Shown: one piece after another, positions 1 through 7,694 of the stretch
How the letters are laid out: each line of letters starts with the position of its first letter
How positions within the stretch are numbered: the first letter of the stretch is position 1
From: Methylococcaceae bacterium NSP1-1
GTDB taxonomy: Bacteria; Pseudomonadota; Gammaproteobacteria; Methylococcales; Methylomonadaceae
Assembly (NCBI GenBank): GCA_002256465.1
Contig: NQJG01000050.1
Location: 1-11,673 of the forward strand
Length of the DNA: 11,673 nucleotides
Direction: 5' to 3'
Program-made: the position numbers and the translations under genes
Notes under the pieces: generated by a model
Seen by the model: the letters and a program-made list of their open reading frames with translations, nothing else
The model's database searches: none
Told to the model about the DNA's origin: nothing

Positions 1-891
1 TTCTACTGATTTTTTTAGGTTGAACAATGCTCGGTGTTCTTCCCGCGAAGGCAGTCCTAAACGTGCCCCTATTTTCGTACAACACAATGAACCGGCAGCA
101 CTCGCATAACGCAAGACATCAGGCCAATTCATCCGCGAGGATACTGCGGCGGCAAATGCACCATGAAAAGCATCGCCTGCACCGGTTGTATCAATCGCGA
201 TGATTGGAAATGCGGGCAAGGCGCCGTGCTCCTGTCCTCGTCGCCAAATTAGGCCTTTTTCACCCAGTGTAATAACCACAGCAGGAGAAATTTCTCCCAA
301 ACGAGTTAAAGCTGCTTCTTCATCGCCAGCTAATTGCCGGGCGAACTTTTCGGAACAAACCAGATAATCTACTTCCCCCATCAGGGCTAATGTTCCTTCA
401 TGCACAGAACCGGCATCCAGCACGGTAGGAATACTCTCATTTTGTGTGCGCTCCAACAGGGATTGAGACAAATACGGTTCGTGGCCATCGAATAAAACGA
501 CTTTGGGTGTGACAGAAGAAAAATCAATAGTTTTTGATGGCAGAGGCCGGGTTTCACCTTTATAATTGATTAAAGCTCGTTTTCCATCCGGTTTTACTAA
601 TACCATAGAGAGCGGGGTAGGGGAGCTATTACGAATAATAAGGCCTGTGTGAACTCCGTATTCAAGGAGTTCCTGATAATGTTTTTCGCCATAAATATCC
701 TGCCCAAGATAGCCGGCGAAAGATGATTTTAACCCCAGTTTGGAAACGGTTACTGCGGCATTGGCGGCGGGTCCTCCACCGCAGCCGATAAAGCCTTCCG
801 CGGAAATTTTTTCATCTTCGGCTGGATGATGGGTGACCGAAAAAACCAGGTCATAAGAGGCGTGACCTACACAAAGTACGTCAATATTCAT
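1..891 (-). CDS. PfkB/ribokinase-family carbohydrate kinase (3' end outside window)
   Basis: Probably an ATP-dependent sugar or sugar-phosphate kinase of the cytosol; the substrate cannot be read from sequence. Translating the minus strand from the ATG at 891 gives 297 uninterrupted codons to the left edge with no stop, so the C-terminus is missing, probably by only a few residues. The N-terminal substrate loop reads GCGGGPAANAAV (residues ~36-47). The C-terminal PfkB signature DTTGAGDAFHGAF (~234-246) contains the expected catalytic Asp240 and the anion-hole glycines. The GGGPAA..A and DTTGAGD.FHGA forms and the late CTK.GARLGLP stretch recall the YihV (sulfofructose kinase) branch, but no sulfoglycolysis gene is nearby, so I do not assign that function. 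It starts 29 bp after metZ and is probably cotranscribed. The start lacks a purine-rich ribosome binding site: the bases just upstream are pyrimidines and follow a hairpin. Confidence 0.85.
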   Translation of the reverse strand, partial: MNIDVLCVGHASYDLVFSVTHHPAEDEKISAEGFIGCGGGPAANAAVTVSKLGLKSSFAGYLGQDIYGEKHYQELLEYGVHTGLIIRNSSPTPLSMVLVKPDGKRALINYKGETRPLPSKTIDFSSVTPKVVLFDGHEPYLSQSLLERTQNESIPTVLDAGSVHEGTLALMGEVDYLVCSEKFARQLAGDEEAALTRLGEISPAVVITLGEKGLIWRRGQEHGALPAFPIIAIDTTGAGDAFHGAFAAAVSSRMNWPDVLRYASAAGSLCCTKIGARLGLPSREEHRALFNLKKSVE

Positions 892-897
892 AGGGGG

Positions 898-922
898 AGA
901 GACGTTACAATGCAGCGTCTCT
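898..922 (-). other. Hairpin between metZ and the kinase gene
   Basis: A perfect 7-bp inverted repeat (AGAGACG / CGTCTCT on the minus strand) with an 11-base loop covers the metZ stop codon and ends 6 bases before the kinase ATG. It is followed by CCCCCT rather than a T-run, so it is not a standard intrinsic terminator. It could affect kinase translation or mRNA stability, or be chance. Confidence 0.4.
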
Positions 923-2105
923 ATATCAATCCTTTCAATAAATCATTTTTAATATCGGCTATAGCCTCCAGGCCCACTGAAACCCTGACTAAGCCATCTT
1001 TAATCCCGGCAGCCGCCCTGGCTTCTGGTGTTAATCGGCCATGCGTGGTGGTCGCTGGATGGGTTATGGTGGTTTTAACATCACCCAGGTTTGCGGTAAT
1101 AGATACCATTTCCGTGGCATCGATCAATTTCCAGGCATGTTCCTTACCACCGTCTAATTCAAAACTGACAATTCCGCCAAAATGACTTTGTTGACGTTTT
1201 GCCAAATCGTGTTGTGCGTGTGATGGCAAGCCAGGATAGTGTATTTTGGCGATGCCGGGCTGTTGTTCCAGCCACTTGGCCAATTCAAATGCGCTGTCGC
1301 AGTGTGCTTTCATTCTGACTGCCAGGGTTTCCAATCCAGACAAAAATACCCAGGCATTAAACGGACTCATGGTTGCGCCGCCGGTACGTAGATAAGGATA
1401 AATATGCTTTTCGATTATTTCATCGCTGGCGATAACGGCGCCTCCTACGCAGCGTCCCTGTCCGTCTATATATTTGGTTGCCGAATGGATAACAATATCC
1501 GCACCGGATTCAAAAGGCTTTTGCAGCACGGGGGTACAAAAGCAATTATCAACAATCAGTAAGCAATTATGCGCATGGGCAATATTAGCCAGTACAGAAA
1601 TATCGGCAATTTCAATTAATGGATTGGATGGTGTTTCCAGAAATAAAAATCGGGTATTTGATTTTATGGCGGATTCCCATGCTGCGACATCAATCAAATC
1701 GACAAAGTCGGTTTCTACACCAAATTTGCTGAAATAATTCTGGAACATCAACACTGTATTACCAAAAACACCCCGTGAACACACCACATGATCGCCCGAT
1801 TTGAGCAGTCCCATGCCAACTGCCATAATCGCCGCCATACCCGATGCAAATGCAAGGCAGCGTTCGCCCTTTTCCATAAATGCCAATCTTTCCTGAAAGG
1901 CATTCACCGTTGGATTGGTAAAGCGGGAATAGATATTGCCAGGTTTTTGCCCGGTAAAGCGCAAAGCGGCTTCCTCGGCGCTTTTAAATACATAACTGGA
2001 GGTCGCAAAAATCGGCATACTGTGCTCATCTTCATGAGTGCGCTTGTGTCCTGCTCTTATTGCCTGAGTTTCCAGAGAATAGTCGTTCCAGTTGATGTTT
2101 TTCAT
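921..2105 (-). CDS. metZ: O-succinylhomoserine sulfhydrylase (Cys/Met metabolism PLP enzyme)
   Basis: Cytosolic PLP enzyme that likely converts O-succinylhomoserine plus sulfide to homocysteine for methionine synthesis. The 394-residue product has the usual length for the Cys/Met metabolism PLP family (cystathionine gamma-synthase fold). Visible motifs are YSRFTNPT (~59-66, cofactor phosphate contact), FASGMAAI (~86-93), LETPSNPL (~156-163), VDNCFCTP (~185-192) and HSATKYIDGQGR (~207-218), in which Lys211 is the expected Schiff-base lysine. The SATKYIDGQGR form and the position directly after purF fit MetZ better than MetB, MetC or MegL. I chose the ATG at 2105 (MKNINWNDY) because the reading frame upstream lies inside purF and that extension has no family resemblance. 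It begins 4 bases after the purF stop, which suggests translational coupling. Substrate preference (O-succinyl versus O-acetyl) is inferred from family. Confidence 0.9.
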   Translation of the reverse strand: MKNINWNDYSLETQAIRAGHKRTHEDEHSMPIFATSSYVFKSAEEAALRFTGQKPGNIYSRFTNPTVNAFQERLAFMEKGERCLAFASGMAAIMAVGMGLLKSGDHVVCSRGVFGNTVLMFQNYFSKFGVETDFVDLIDVAAWESAIKSNTRFLFLETPSNPLIEIADISVLANIAHAHNCLLIVDNCFCTPVLQKPFESGADIVIHSATKYIDGQGRCVGGAVIASDEIIEKHIYPYLRTGGATMSPFNAWVFLSGLETLAVRMKAHCDSAFELAKWLEQQPGIAKIHYPGLPSHAQHDLAKRQQSHFGGIVSFELDGGKEHAWKLIDATEMVSITANLGDVKTTITHPATTTHGRLTPEARAAAGIKDGLVRVSVGLEAIADIKNDLLKGLI

Positions 2106-2109
2106 AGGT

Positions 2110-3609
2110 CTATAACATTTCAATAATGGATTTTTCGGAGTTACGTTCAGCCTGCGCATTGTCATTACGCAATGCTTCAGTTCGCTCCAGATAAACATCA
2201 TCAATATCGCCGGTAATGTATTCTTTACTAAAGCATGAGGTATCAAAATGTTTGATACTGGGGTTACCTTTGCGAACCGCTTCAATTAAATCGCCCAGAT
2301 CCTGATAAATCAAGCGATCAGCGCCTATTGCCTCGCAGACTTCATCTTCGGTGCGATTATGGGCAATCAACTCGTGCGCTGCCGGCATATCAATGCCGTA
2401 AACATTGGGGTAACGAACTGGCGGCGCGGCTGAAGCAAAGTATACTTTTTTAGCACCCGCATCCCGTGCCATCTGAATAATTTGCGCGGAGGTTGTGCCT
2501 CTTACTACGGAATCATCAACCAGTAAGACGTTCTTACGATCAAATTCAAGTCCAATGGCATTTAATTTTTGTCTGACCGATTTTTCACGCATTTTCTGTC
2601 CAGGCATGATGAACGTTCGACCAATATAACGGTTCTTCATAAAGCCTTCACTGAATTTAACGCCCAGCTTGTTTGCCATTTGTAATGCTGCGGTTCTACT
2701 GGTATCGGGTATGGGAATAACCACATCAATATCATGATCAGGCCATTCGCTAAGCACTTTTGCGGCCAGTTTATCGCCCATGCGCAGACGTGCCTTGTAT
2801 ACTGAAATATCGTCAATAATTGAATCCGGGCGAGCGAAATAAACATACTCGAAAATACACGGGCAATGATCAATTTCTTCAGAACACTGTTGAGTATGCA
2901 ATACCCCTGATTCTTCAATGAATATCGCTTCACCAGGTTCTATGTCCCGAATAAGATCAAAGCCCAATACATCGAGCGCGACACTTTCGGATGCAATCAT
3001 AAACTCAGAGCCTTGCTCGGACTTTCTCTCGCCAAATACCACGGGTCTGATCCCGTGAGGGTCTCTAAAACCCAGAATTCCAAATCCTGCGATCATAATA
3101 ACAACGGCATAAGCGCCACGGCAGCGCTGATGAACGCCGGTTACTGCCTGAAAAACATCGTCGACACTTAAATCCAGTTTACCCAGGCTCTGTAGTTCAT
3201 GAGCAAACACATTTAACAAGACTTCAGAATCAGAATCGGTATTAATGTGTCGTTGATCTTCTACGAACAGGGCTTTTTTCAATTCCTCTGTATTGGTTAA
3301 ATTACCGTTATGGGCGAGTGTCAGCCCAAATGGTGAGTTTACATAGAATGGCTGCGCTTCTGCGGAACTGGTGCAACCCGCCGTTGGATAGCGAACGTGG
3401 GCTATACCCATGTTGCCCTTTAACTTAAGCATCTGAGCATTGTTAAACACATCGCGGGTCAAGCCATTGTCTTTACGCAAATGCAGGCGCCCGCTTTCAC
3501 AGGTGACTATGCCCGCCGCATCCTGACCTCGGTGTTGCAAGACTGTCAATGCATCATAGAGCTCCTGATTAACGGCCTGATGTGAAACGATACCAGCAAT
3601 ACCACACAT
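2110..3609 (-). CDS. purF: Amidophosphoribosyltransferase
   Basis: Catalyses the first committed step of purine synthesis: PRPP + glutamine to 5-phosphoribosylamine. The 499 residues match the E. coli-type enzyme (about 505). It begins [10 protein letters not shown], so Cys2 becomes the N-terminal nucleophile once Met is removed, with no propeptide. The glutaminase domain shows [10 protein letters not shown] (~25-34), HVRYPTAG (~71-78) and AHNGNLTN (~99-106). The C-terminal phosphoribosyltransferase domain shows VIPIPDTSR (~297-305) and the PRPP-binding [14 protein letters not shown] (~361-374). No key residue is missing. A weak AGG lies 8 bases before the ATG. Upstream is a cvpA remnant rather than an intact cvpA; metZ follows after 4 bases. 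PurF is often feedback-inhibited by purine nucleotides; no PurR-type operator was recognised here. Confidence 0.97.
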   Translation of the reverse strand: MCGIAGIVSHQAVNQELYDALTVLQHRGQDAAGIVTCESGRLHLRKDNGLTRDVFNNAQMLKLKGNMGIAHVRYPTAGCTSSAEAQPFYVNSPFGLTLAHNGNLTNTEELKKALFVEDQRHINTDSDSEVLLNVFAHELQSLGKLDLSVDDVFQAVTGVHQRCRGAYAVVIMIAGFGILGFRDPHGIRPVVFGERKSEQGSEFMIASESVALDVLGFDLIRDIEPGEAIFIEESGVLHTQQCSEEIDHCPCIFEYVYFARPDSIIDDISVYKARLRMGDKLAAKVLSEWPDHDIDVVIPIPDTSRTAALQMANKLGVKFSEGFMKNRYIGRTFIMPGQKMREKSVRQKLNAIGLEFDRKNVLLVDDSVVRGTTSAQIIQMARDAGAKKVYFASAAPPVRYPNVYGIDMPAAHELIAHNRTEDEVCEAIGADRLIYQDLGDLIEAVRKGNPSIKHFDTSCFSKEYITGDIDDVYLERTEALRNDNAQAERNSEKSIIEML

Positions 3610-3618
3610 TATTTATAC

Positions 3619-3690
3619 CTAAATTTCATAGTTGTTGCGGATTAAACCAATAGACACCAGTCCGATAATGATATTGTCTATCCAGATTAT
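3619..3690 (-). pseudogene. cvpA: Remnant of cvpA (colicin V production-type membrane protein)
   Basis: The 127 bp between dedD and purF occupy the conserved position of cvpA, which normally encodes a multi-pass inner-membrane protein of about 160-190 residues. One minus-strand frame reads IIWIDNIIIGLVSIGLIR and then NNYEI before a TAG. The start resembles the CvpA N-terminus (E. coli begins M-VWIDYAII and has VSLIRGF shortly after). A good ribosome binding site, CAGGA at 3697-3701, stands 6 bases before an ATA codon (3688-3690) where the family has ATG. So a translation signal and about the first 20 codons persist, the start is degraded, and roughly 450 bp of body is absent. This could be a genuine deletion or missing assembly sequence. 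The assignment rests on position plus a short match. Confidence 0.6.
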
Positions 3691-3736
3691 TGTTAATCCT
3701 GACAAACAACATTCAATGTTCAGATTACCTATAGGA

Positions 3737-4534
3737 TTATTCAGCAATCAAAATAGACTGTATTTTTTGACTATCCAGCTTTGCCTTCATTTCGATAGCA
3801 CGTTTCTTTTCCAGGGAAGGACCTACTTTAATGCGATATAAGCCTTTAGTCGCTTCCAGCGTCGCAGGAAGTCCTTGTTTGCGCAAATTCTCCATGAGTG
3901 ATATGGCATTTTCTTTTTTACTAAAACTACCTGCCTGAATATACCAACGACTGAATTCCGAACCTGGCTTTACAGGTTTAACAGCAGGCTTTTCAGTTTT
4001 CTTTGTTGTCGTCGTAGTCAATGGTTTTGCTTTTGTTTGTTTAGTCGCCCCCGTTTCAATTTTCGGTTCCGGTTTTATAGGTGTCTCATCATCAGCTTCC
4101 TGAATCGATTTTTTGGATTTTACCGATTTATCAGTTTTGTCTACAGCACCTGTATCCAAGGAAGGGGATGTTTCATCGTTTATAGGTTCATCCGGTTCAT
4201 CAGCGGGTTGTTCAGCCCCTTCTACTTCATCGACTTCGTCACCTAAAGGTTCATCTGAGGGGAGGTGTTTGTTTGCTGATAATTCAGCCTCTTCTTCTGT
4301 ATTCACTACAGTTTCAGATCCTGCATTAGGCGTATTCAAAACCTGATTAGCACTGGTCGGCAATTTATTTGCCGACTCTTCACCCGTGTTAACCGGTGTG
4401 GCTGGAATAACCAATTCACTAACTGATTGGCCGCTATTATCAACAGGATCATCAAACAGCATAGGAATAAAAATAGCAGCTAAAGCAGTAACTACTACTG
4501 CACCAATCAACCGTTGTTTTAATTCTTGATTCAT
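3737..4534 (-). CDS. dedD: SPOR-domain protein, DedD-like
   Basis: Bitopic inner-membrane protein of the DedD type; the family's SPOR domain binds denuded septal peptidoglycan and acts in cell division. The 265 residues have a short cytoplasmic N-terminus (MNQELKQR), one hydrophobic segment (~9-27), and a long low-complexity linker rich in Glu, Asp, Pro, Thr and Lys (~30-190) that should lie in the periplasm. The C-terminal SPOR domain (~195-265) starts SRWYIQAGSFSKKENA and contains GLYRIKVGP. The length is a little above E. coli DedD (about 220), with the extra in the linker. A strong ribosome binding site (AAGGTGAG, 4543-4550) overlaps the folC stop 9 bp upstream, indicating translational coupling. 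The name rests on domain layout and on the conserved folC-dedD order; the linker carries no diagnostic sequence. Confidence 0.88.
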   Translation of the reverse strand: MNQELKQRLIGAVVVTALAAIFIPMLFDDPVDNSGQSVSELVIPATPVNTGEESANKLPTSANQVLNTPNAGSETVVNTEEEAELSANKHLPSDEPLGDEVDEVEGAEQPADEPDEPINDETSPSLDTGAVDKTDKSVKSKKSIQEADDETPIKPEPKIETGATKQTKAKPLTTTTTKKTEKPAVKPVKPGSEFSRWYIQAGSFSKKENAISLMENLRKQGLPATLEATKGLYRIKVGPSLEKKRAIEMKAKLDSQKIQSILIAE

Positions 4535-4543
4535 TTTGTCAAC

Positions 4544-5815
4544 TCACCTTTTCTCAAATTCATTTAAACAATCAGATACCAAAAAGAAAGATCCAAAAAC
4601 CAGCAGCAAATCATTTTCCAGCGACTGGTTTTTTGCAGCGTTAAACGCATCTGCAAAACCGGTAAAACCAAAGGAAATACGACTCACTGAGCTTTGTGAA
4701 AAAATCTTACGCATAAGGGGTTCTGTAGCCGCTCTTGGATTGGCTATCGGTGCAAAAAACCAATCATAGACCACAGGATTCATAATTTCGAGTACACCGG
4801 CTATGTCTTTGTCTTTCATCATTGAAAAAACTGCATGTATCCTTTTGTCGGGGAAAGTCATATTCAGATAATCAACCAATGTTTTGACTGCCTCTGGATT
4901 ATGTCCAACGTCGATTAGCACGGGAATTTTATCATCAATTAATTGAAATCGACCGAGTAACTGGATATTTTTAAGTCCGATTCGAATTGCCATATCGCTT
5001 ACCGGCAGGCTCTTTGCCAATACTTCAACTGCTAAGATTACGCTTGAGGCGTTGCGATATTGATGCTCACCTTTTAAACCCGGCTCAGGCAATTGACTAA
5101 TGTGCCGATCACCCGCAAACCAATCCCAGGTTGTGGTTTGCTTTTTATAACCGAAATCCTTGTTGATACAATACAGTCGGGCATCTTTATCAATCGCACT
5201 CTGTAACAATGATTCGGGAGGATCGCAATCTCCGATAATTGCGGGGGTTTTCGCCCGGAATATGCCGGCCTTTTCCTGTCCAATTGCTTCGCGTGTTTCA
5301 CCTAGCCAATCAATATGATCAATACCGATACTGGTTATCAACGATACGTTGGGGTCAATGATATTGACTGCATCAAGTCGGCCACCTAAACCTACTTCAA
5401 GCAATTGAATATCCAAACCTGAACGCCAGAATATATCAAGTGCAGCCAGTGTACCGAATTCAAAATAGCTTAATGAAGTATTGCAACGAACCGATTCAAT
5501 TCTTGCAAAGGCTTCGCAAATCAATTCATCAGATACTGGCTTACCGTCTATTTTTATTCTTTCGTTATATTTAAGAATATGAGGAGAAGAATAAGCACCT
5601 ACGCGGTAGCCCTGTGCTCTATAAATAGCCTCAAGATAAGCAATACATGAGCCCTTTCCGTTTGTTCCGGCAACTGTAATTGTGATTGGCTTGATGCAAT
5701 CAGGATTAAGTGCATGATAAACTTGTGCTGCCCGCTCTAATCCCAAGTCTATTTTTACGGGATGTAAGCTTTCTTGCCAGTCCAGCCAGCCCTTTAGCGA
5801 ATCAAAACGCATCAT
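4544..5815 (-). CDS. folC: Folylpolyglutamate synthase / dihydrofolate synthase
   Basis: Adds L-glutamate to dihydropteroate (making dihydrofolate) and further glutamates to reduced folates, using ATP, in the cytosol. The 423 residues match the family. The Mur-ligase-type ATP loop AGTNGKGS is at ~49-56, followed by AYSSPHILKYNERI (~74-87). EVGLGGRLDAVN (~140-151) and SIGIDHIDWLG (~162-172) are typical, as is EKAGIFR (~181-187), whose Lys is normally carbamylated. The C-terminal domain contains LIDVGHNPEA. Two adjacent ATGs (5815 and 5812) are possible starts, and neither has a strong ribosome binding site. It lies 23 bp after accD and 9 bp before dedD. Bifunctionality is inferred from family, since no second folC is in view. 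Confidence 0.94.
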   Translation of the reverse strand: MMRFDSLKGWLDWQESLHPVKIDLGLERAAQVYHALNPDCIKPITITVAGTNGKGSCIAYLEAIYRAQGYRVGAYSSPHILKYNERIKIDGKPVSDELICEAFARIESVRCNTSLSYFEFGTLAALDIFWRSGLDIQLLEVGLGGRLDAVNIIDPNVSLITSIGIDHIDWLGETREAIGQEKAGIFRAKTPAIIGDCDPPESLLQSAIDKDARLYCINKDFGYKKQTTTWDWFAGDRHISQLPEPGLKGEHQYRNASSVILAVEVLAKSLPVSDMAIRIGLKNIQLLGRFQLIDDKIPVLIDVGHNPEAVKTLVDYLNMTFPDKRIHAVFSMMKDKDIAGVLEIMNPVVYDWFFAPIANPRAATEPLMRKIFSQSSVSRISFGFTGFADAFNAAKNQSLENDLLLVFGSFFLVSDCLNEFEKR

Positions 5816-6048
5816 TAGCTGAGTGCTTGGCGACTGAATTATGCCTGATCAGAATGGTTTTCGACAACTTCTTCAGCTTCAACTGTCATTGACGTTGGTG
5901 CAACTGATACAGAAGCCTTTGCTCTACCTGCCATTAATAGTGTTAAAATGCTGGAAATTTTATCGCGCATTTCACGTCTGTCAACAATCATATCAATCGC
6001 GCCATGCTCCTGTAAAAACTCGCTACGCTGAAAACCTTCAGGTAATTT

Positions 6049-6110
6049 TTCACGGACTGTTTGCTCGATTACTCTGGGTTTCACGGACTGTTTGCTCGAT
6101 TACTCTGGGT
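6049..6110. repeat. Exact 31-bp tandem duplication inside accD
   Basis: Bases 6049-6079 and 6080-6110 are identical; period-31 identity extends one base further left, to 6048. The unit encodes the [10 protein letters not shown] stretch of AccD. Since 31 is not a multiple of 3, the second copy shifts the frame. There is no mismatch between copies, so the event is very recent or artificial. Confidence 0.97.
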
Positions 6111-6565
6111 CCTGCAAAGCCAATCAATGCATTGGGTTCAGCAACATTAATATCCCCAAGCATGGCTAAACTAGCTGACACGCCGCCCATGGTCGGGTCC
6201 GTCATGAATGAGATATAGGGGATTCCGGCGTCGGATAGTTTGGTTAATGCAGCACTGGTTTTCGCCATTTGAAACAAGGAAAAAAGTGATTCCTGCATTC
6301 TGGCCCCACCACTTGAGGTAAATACAATAAACGGTATACCTAACTCAACGCTCTTGTTGACTCCACGAACAAAACGTTCTCCAACCACTGAGCCCATGGA
6401 GCCGCCCATAAACTTGAAGTCAAAAGCGGCTACAACAATATCGTTGCCTTTAAGCTGTCCTTTCATGACGACCAGGGCATCATTTTCTTTGGTTTGTTTT
6501 TGCGCCTGAATAATCCGGTCTTTATATTTTTTAGTATCTCTGAATTTTAAGGGGTCGACAGGCTT

Positions 6566-6637
6566 AATGTTCTTGCCAATTTCTTCGCGCTCTTCCTCAT
6601 CCATGTGTTTGCCGATTTCTTCGCGTCCTTCCTCATC
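6566..6637. repeat. Imperfect in-frame 36-bp tandem repeat inside accD
   Basis: Units 6566-6601 and 6602-6637 differ at about 6 of 36 positions. They encode [12 protein letters not shown] and [12 protein letters not shown] (AccD residues ~70-81 and 82-93). E. coli AccD has a single, shorter segment here. Divergence between the copies shows this duplication is older than the 31-bp one, and it keeps the frame. Confidence 0.85.
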
Positions 6638-6881
6638 CAGAAACATATCCAATCGTGTTCTAGCCGAAATCCGCATATGATGTTCGCATTTTGGACAGAC
6701 ACTGAGATTTCTCTCCAGTTCAGTGTTGTAAAGAATTGCATTACAGCTTGGACACTTAGTCCATAATCCTTCAGGCACAGCCCCTTTTTTACTGGATCCT
6801 TCTGTTCTAATTGTCTTGGGGAGTAATTTTTCAAACCAACTCATTCGTATGCTCCATAGTGCTTTATCATAATGACCATGA

Positions 6882-7694
6882 TTACGCTCTGTAACTATCC
6901 AGCGCCTGCCGTATGGATGTTAACAATTCAATAATTTCGTTTTTAGCCTGTTCCGGATCATCCAGATTTGCTTCAATTTTACTAATCAGTGCGCTACCAA
7001 TAACAACACCATCGCCAATATTGGCAACAGTCTTTGCTGTTTGCGCGTCTTTTACGCCAAAACCAATCGCTACAGGCAATCGCGTATTTGCTCTGATTTG
7101 TTGCAGTTTGGTTTCGACATCCGTAGTATTCAAATGCCCTGCGCCGGTCACGCCTTTAAGCGAAACGTAATAAATATAACCACTGCCCGCAGCATCCATT
7201 TTTTTAACACGCTCATCGCTACTGTTGGGCGCCAGCAGAAAAATAGGATCAATATCGCGTGCCTTTAACAAAGTGCTGCATTCAAGTCCTTCTTCCGGGG
7301 GTAAATCAACGGTTAATACGCCGTCAATCCCGGCGCGTTGCGCGGCATTGGCGAAATCTTCATAACCCATTGCTTCAATCGGGTTCAAATAGCCCATTAG
7401 CACCACAGGCGTTTCCTGATCTGTTTTTCTGAATTCAGTAGCAATCTCCAGGGTTCGTCTTAAGCTCATTTTATGAGCTAAAGCGCGTTCGCTGGCGCGT
7501 TGAATAACAGGCCCATCGGCCATCGGGTCAGAAAACGGCACGCCCAGTTCAATAACGTCAACGCCTGCATTTACCATTGCGTGCATCATAGGCACAGTAA
7601 AATCAGGTCTTGGATCGCCCGCAGTAATAAATGGAATTAAGGCTTTGCGACCAGTTTTCGCAAGTTCTTCAAATTTGGCAGCTAATCGGCTCAC
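6882..7694 (-). CDS. trpA: Tryptophan synthase alpha subunit
   Basis: Cleaves indole-3-glycerol phosphate to indole and glyceraldehyde-3-phosphate; the indole is channelled to TrpB in the alpha2beta2 complex. The 270 residues are the usual length. [11 protein letters not shown] (~18-28) is followed by [16 protein letters not shown] (~47-62), which contains catalytic Glu49 and Asp60 at the same numbers as in E. coli/Salmonella. Further on are [21 protein letters not shown] (active-site loop and Thr183 region) and the phosphate-binding IGFGVKDAQ and GVVIGSALI. The start is a GTG at 7694 that overlaps the trpB stop (GTGA). A clear ribosome binding site, GAGGGG (7703-7708), lies 8 bases upstream inside trpB. 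accD follows after 37 bp. Confidence 0.97.
   Translation of the reverse strand: MSRLAAKFEELAKTGRKALIPFITAGDPRPDFTVPMMHAMVNAGVDVIELGVPFSDPMADGPVIQRASERALAHKMSLRRTLEIATEFRKTDQETPVVLMGYLNPIEAMGYEDFANAAQRAGIDGVLTVDLPPEEGLECSTLLKARDIDPIFLLAPNSSDERVKKMDAAGSGYIYYVSLKGVTGAGHLNTTDVETKLQQIRANTRLPVAIGFGVKDAQTAKTVANIGDGVVIGSALISKIEANLDDPEQAKNEIIELLTSIRQALDSYRA

Larger units (their letters stand above)
5839..6844 (-). pseudogene. accD: Acetyl-CoA carboxylase carboxyltransferase subunit beta, frameshifted by tandem duplication
   Basis: AccD pairs with AccA to transfer CO2 from carboxybiotin to acetyl-CoA, giving malonyl-CoA. From the ATG at 6844 (GGAG at 6852-6855, 7 bases upstream) the frame encodes [10 protein letters not shown], the zinc ribbon Cys31-Pro-Ser-Cys34 ... 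Cys50-Pro-Lys-Cys53, [37 protein letters not shown] and [11 protein letters not shown]. After [14 protein letters not shown] (~residue 255) it enters a second copy of a 31-bp word, shifts frame and stops at 6050 after nine foreign residues. The natural continuation ([22 protein letters not shown] to the stop at 5839) is intact in the other frame. Removing one 31-bp copy restores 324 residues, near the family length. Residues 70-93 also hold an in-frame 12-residue repeat absent from E. coli AccD. Because AccD is normally essential, an assembly error or a very recent mutation is likely. Neighbours: trpA 37 bp upstream, folC 23 bp downstream. Confidence 0.9.

Noticed and set aside
2106..2285. N-terminal extension of metZ to a 454-residue reading frame
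   Set aside because: The extra frame lies inside purF, has no resemblance to the family, and the ATG at 2105 gives the normal N-terminus and length.
4037..4346. Plus-strand Ser/Phe-rich frames opposite dedD
   Set aside because: Their composition mirrors the Glu/Asp/Lys-rich DedD linker read on the other strand, with no ribosome binding site or recognisable domain.
6050..6084. Two separate, independently started AccD proteins
   Set aside because: The overlap is an exact duplicated word and the downstream start lacks a ribosome binding site; a single gene with one extra 31-bp copy explains everything.
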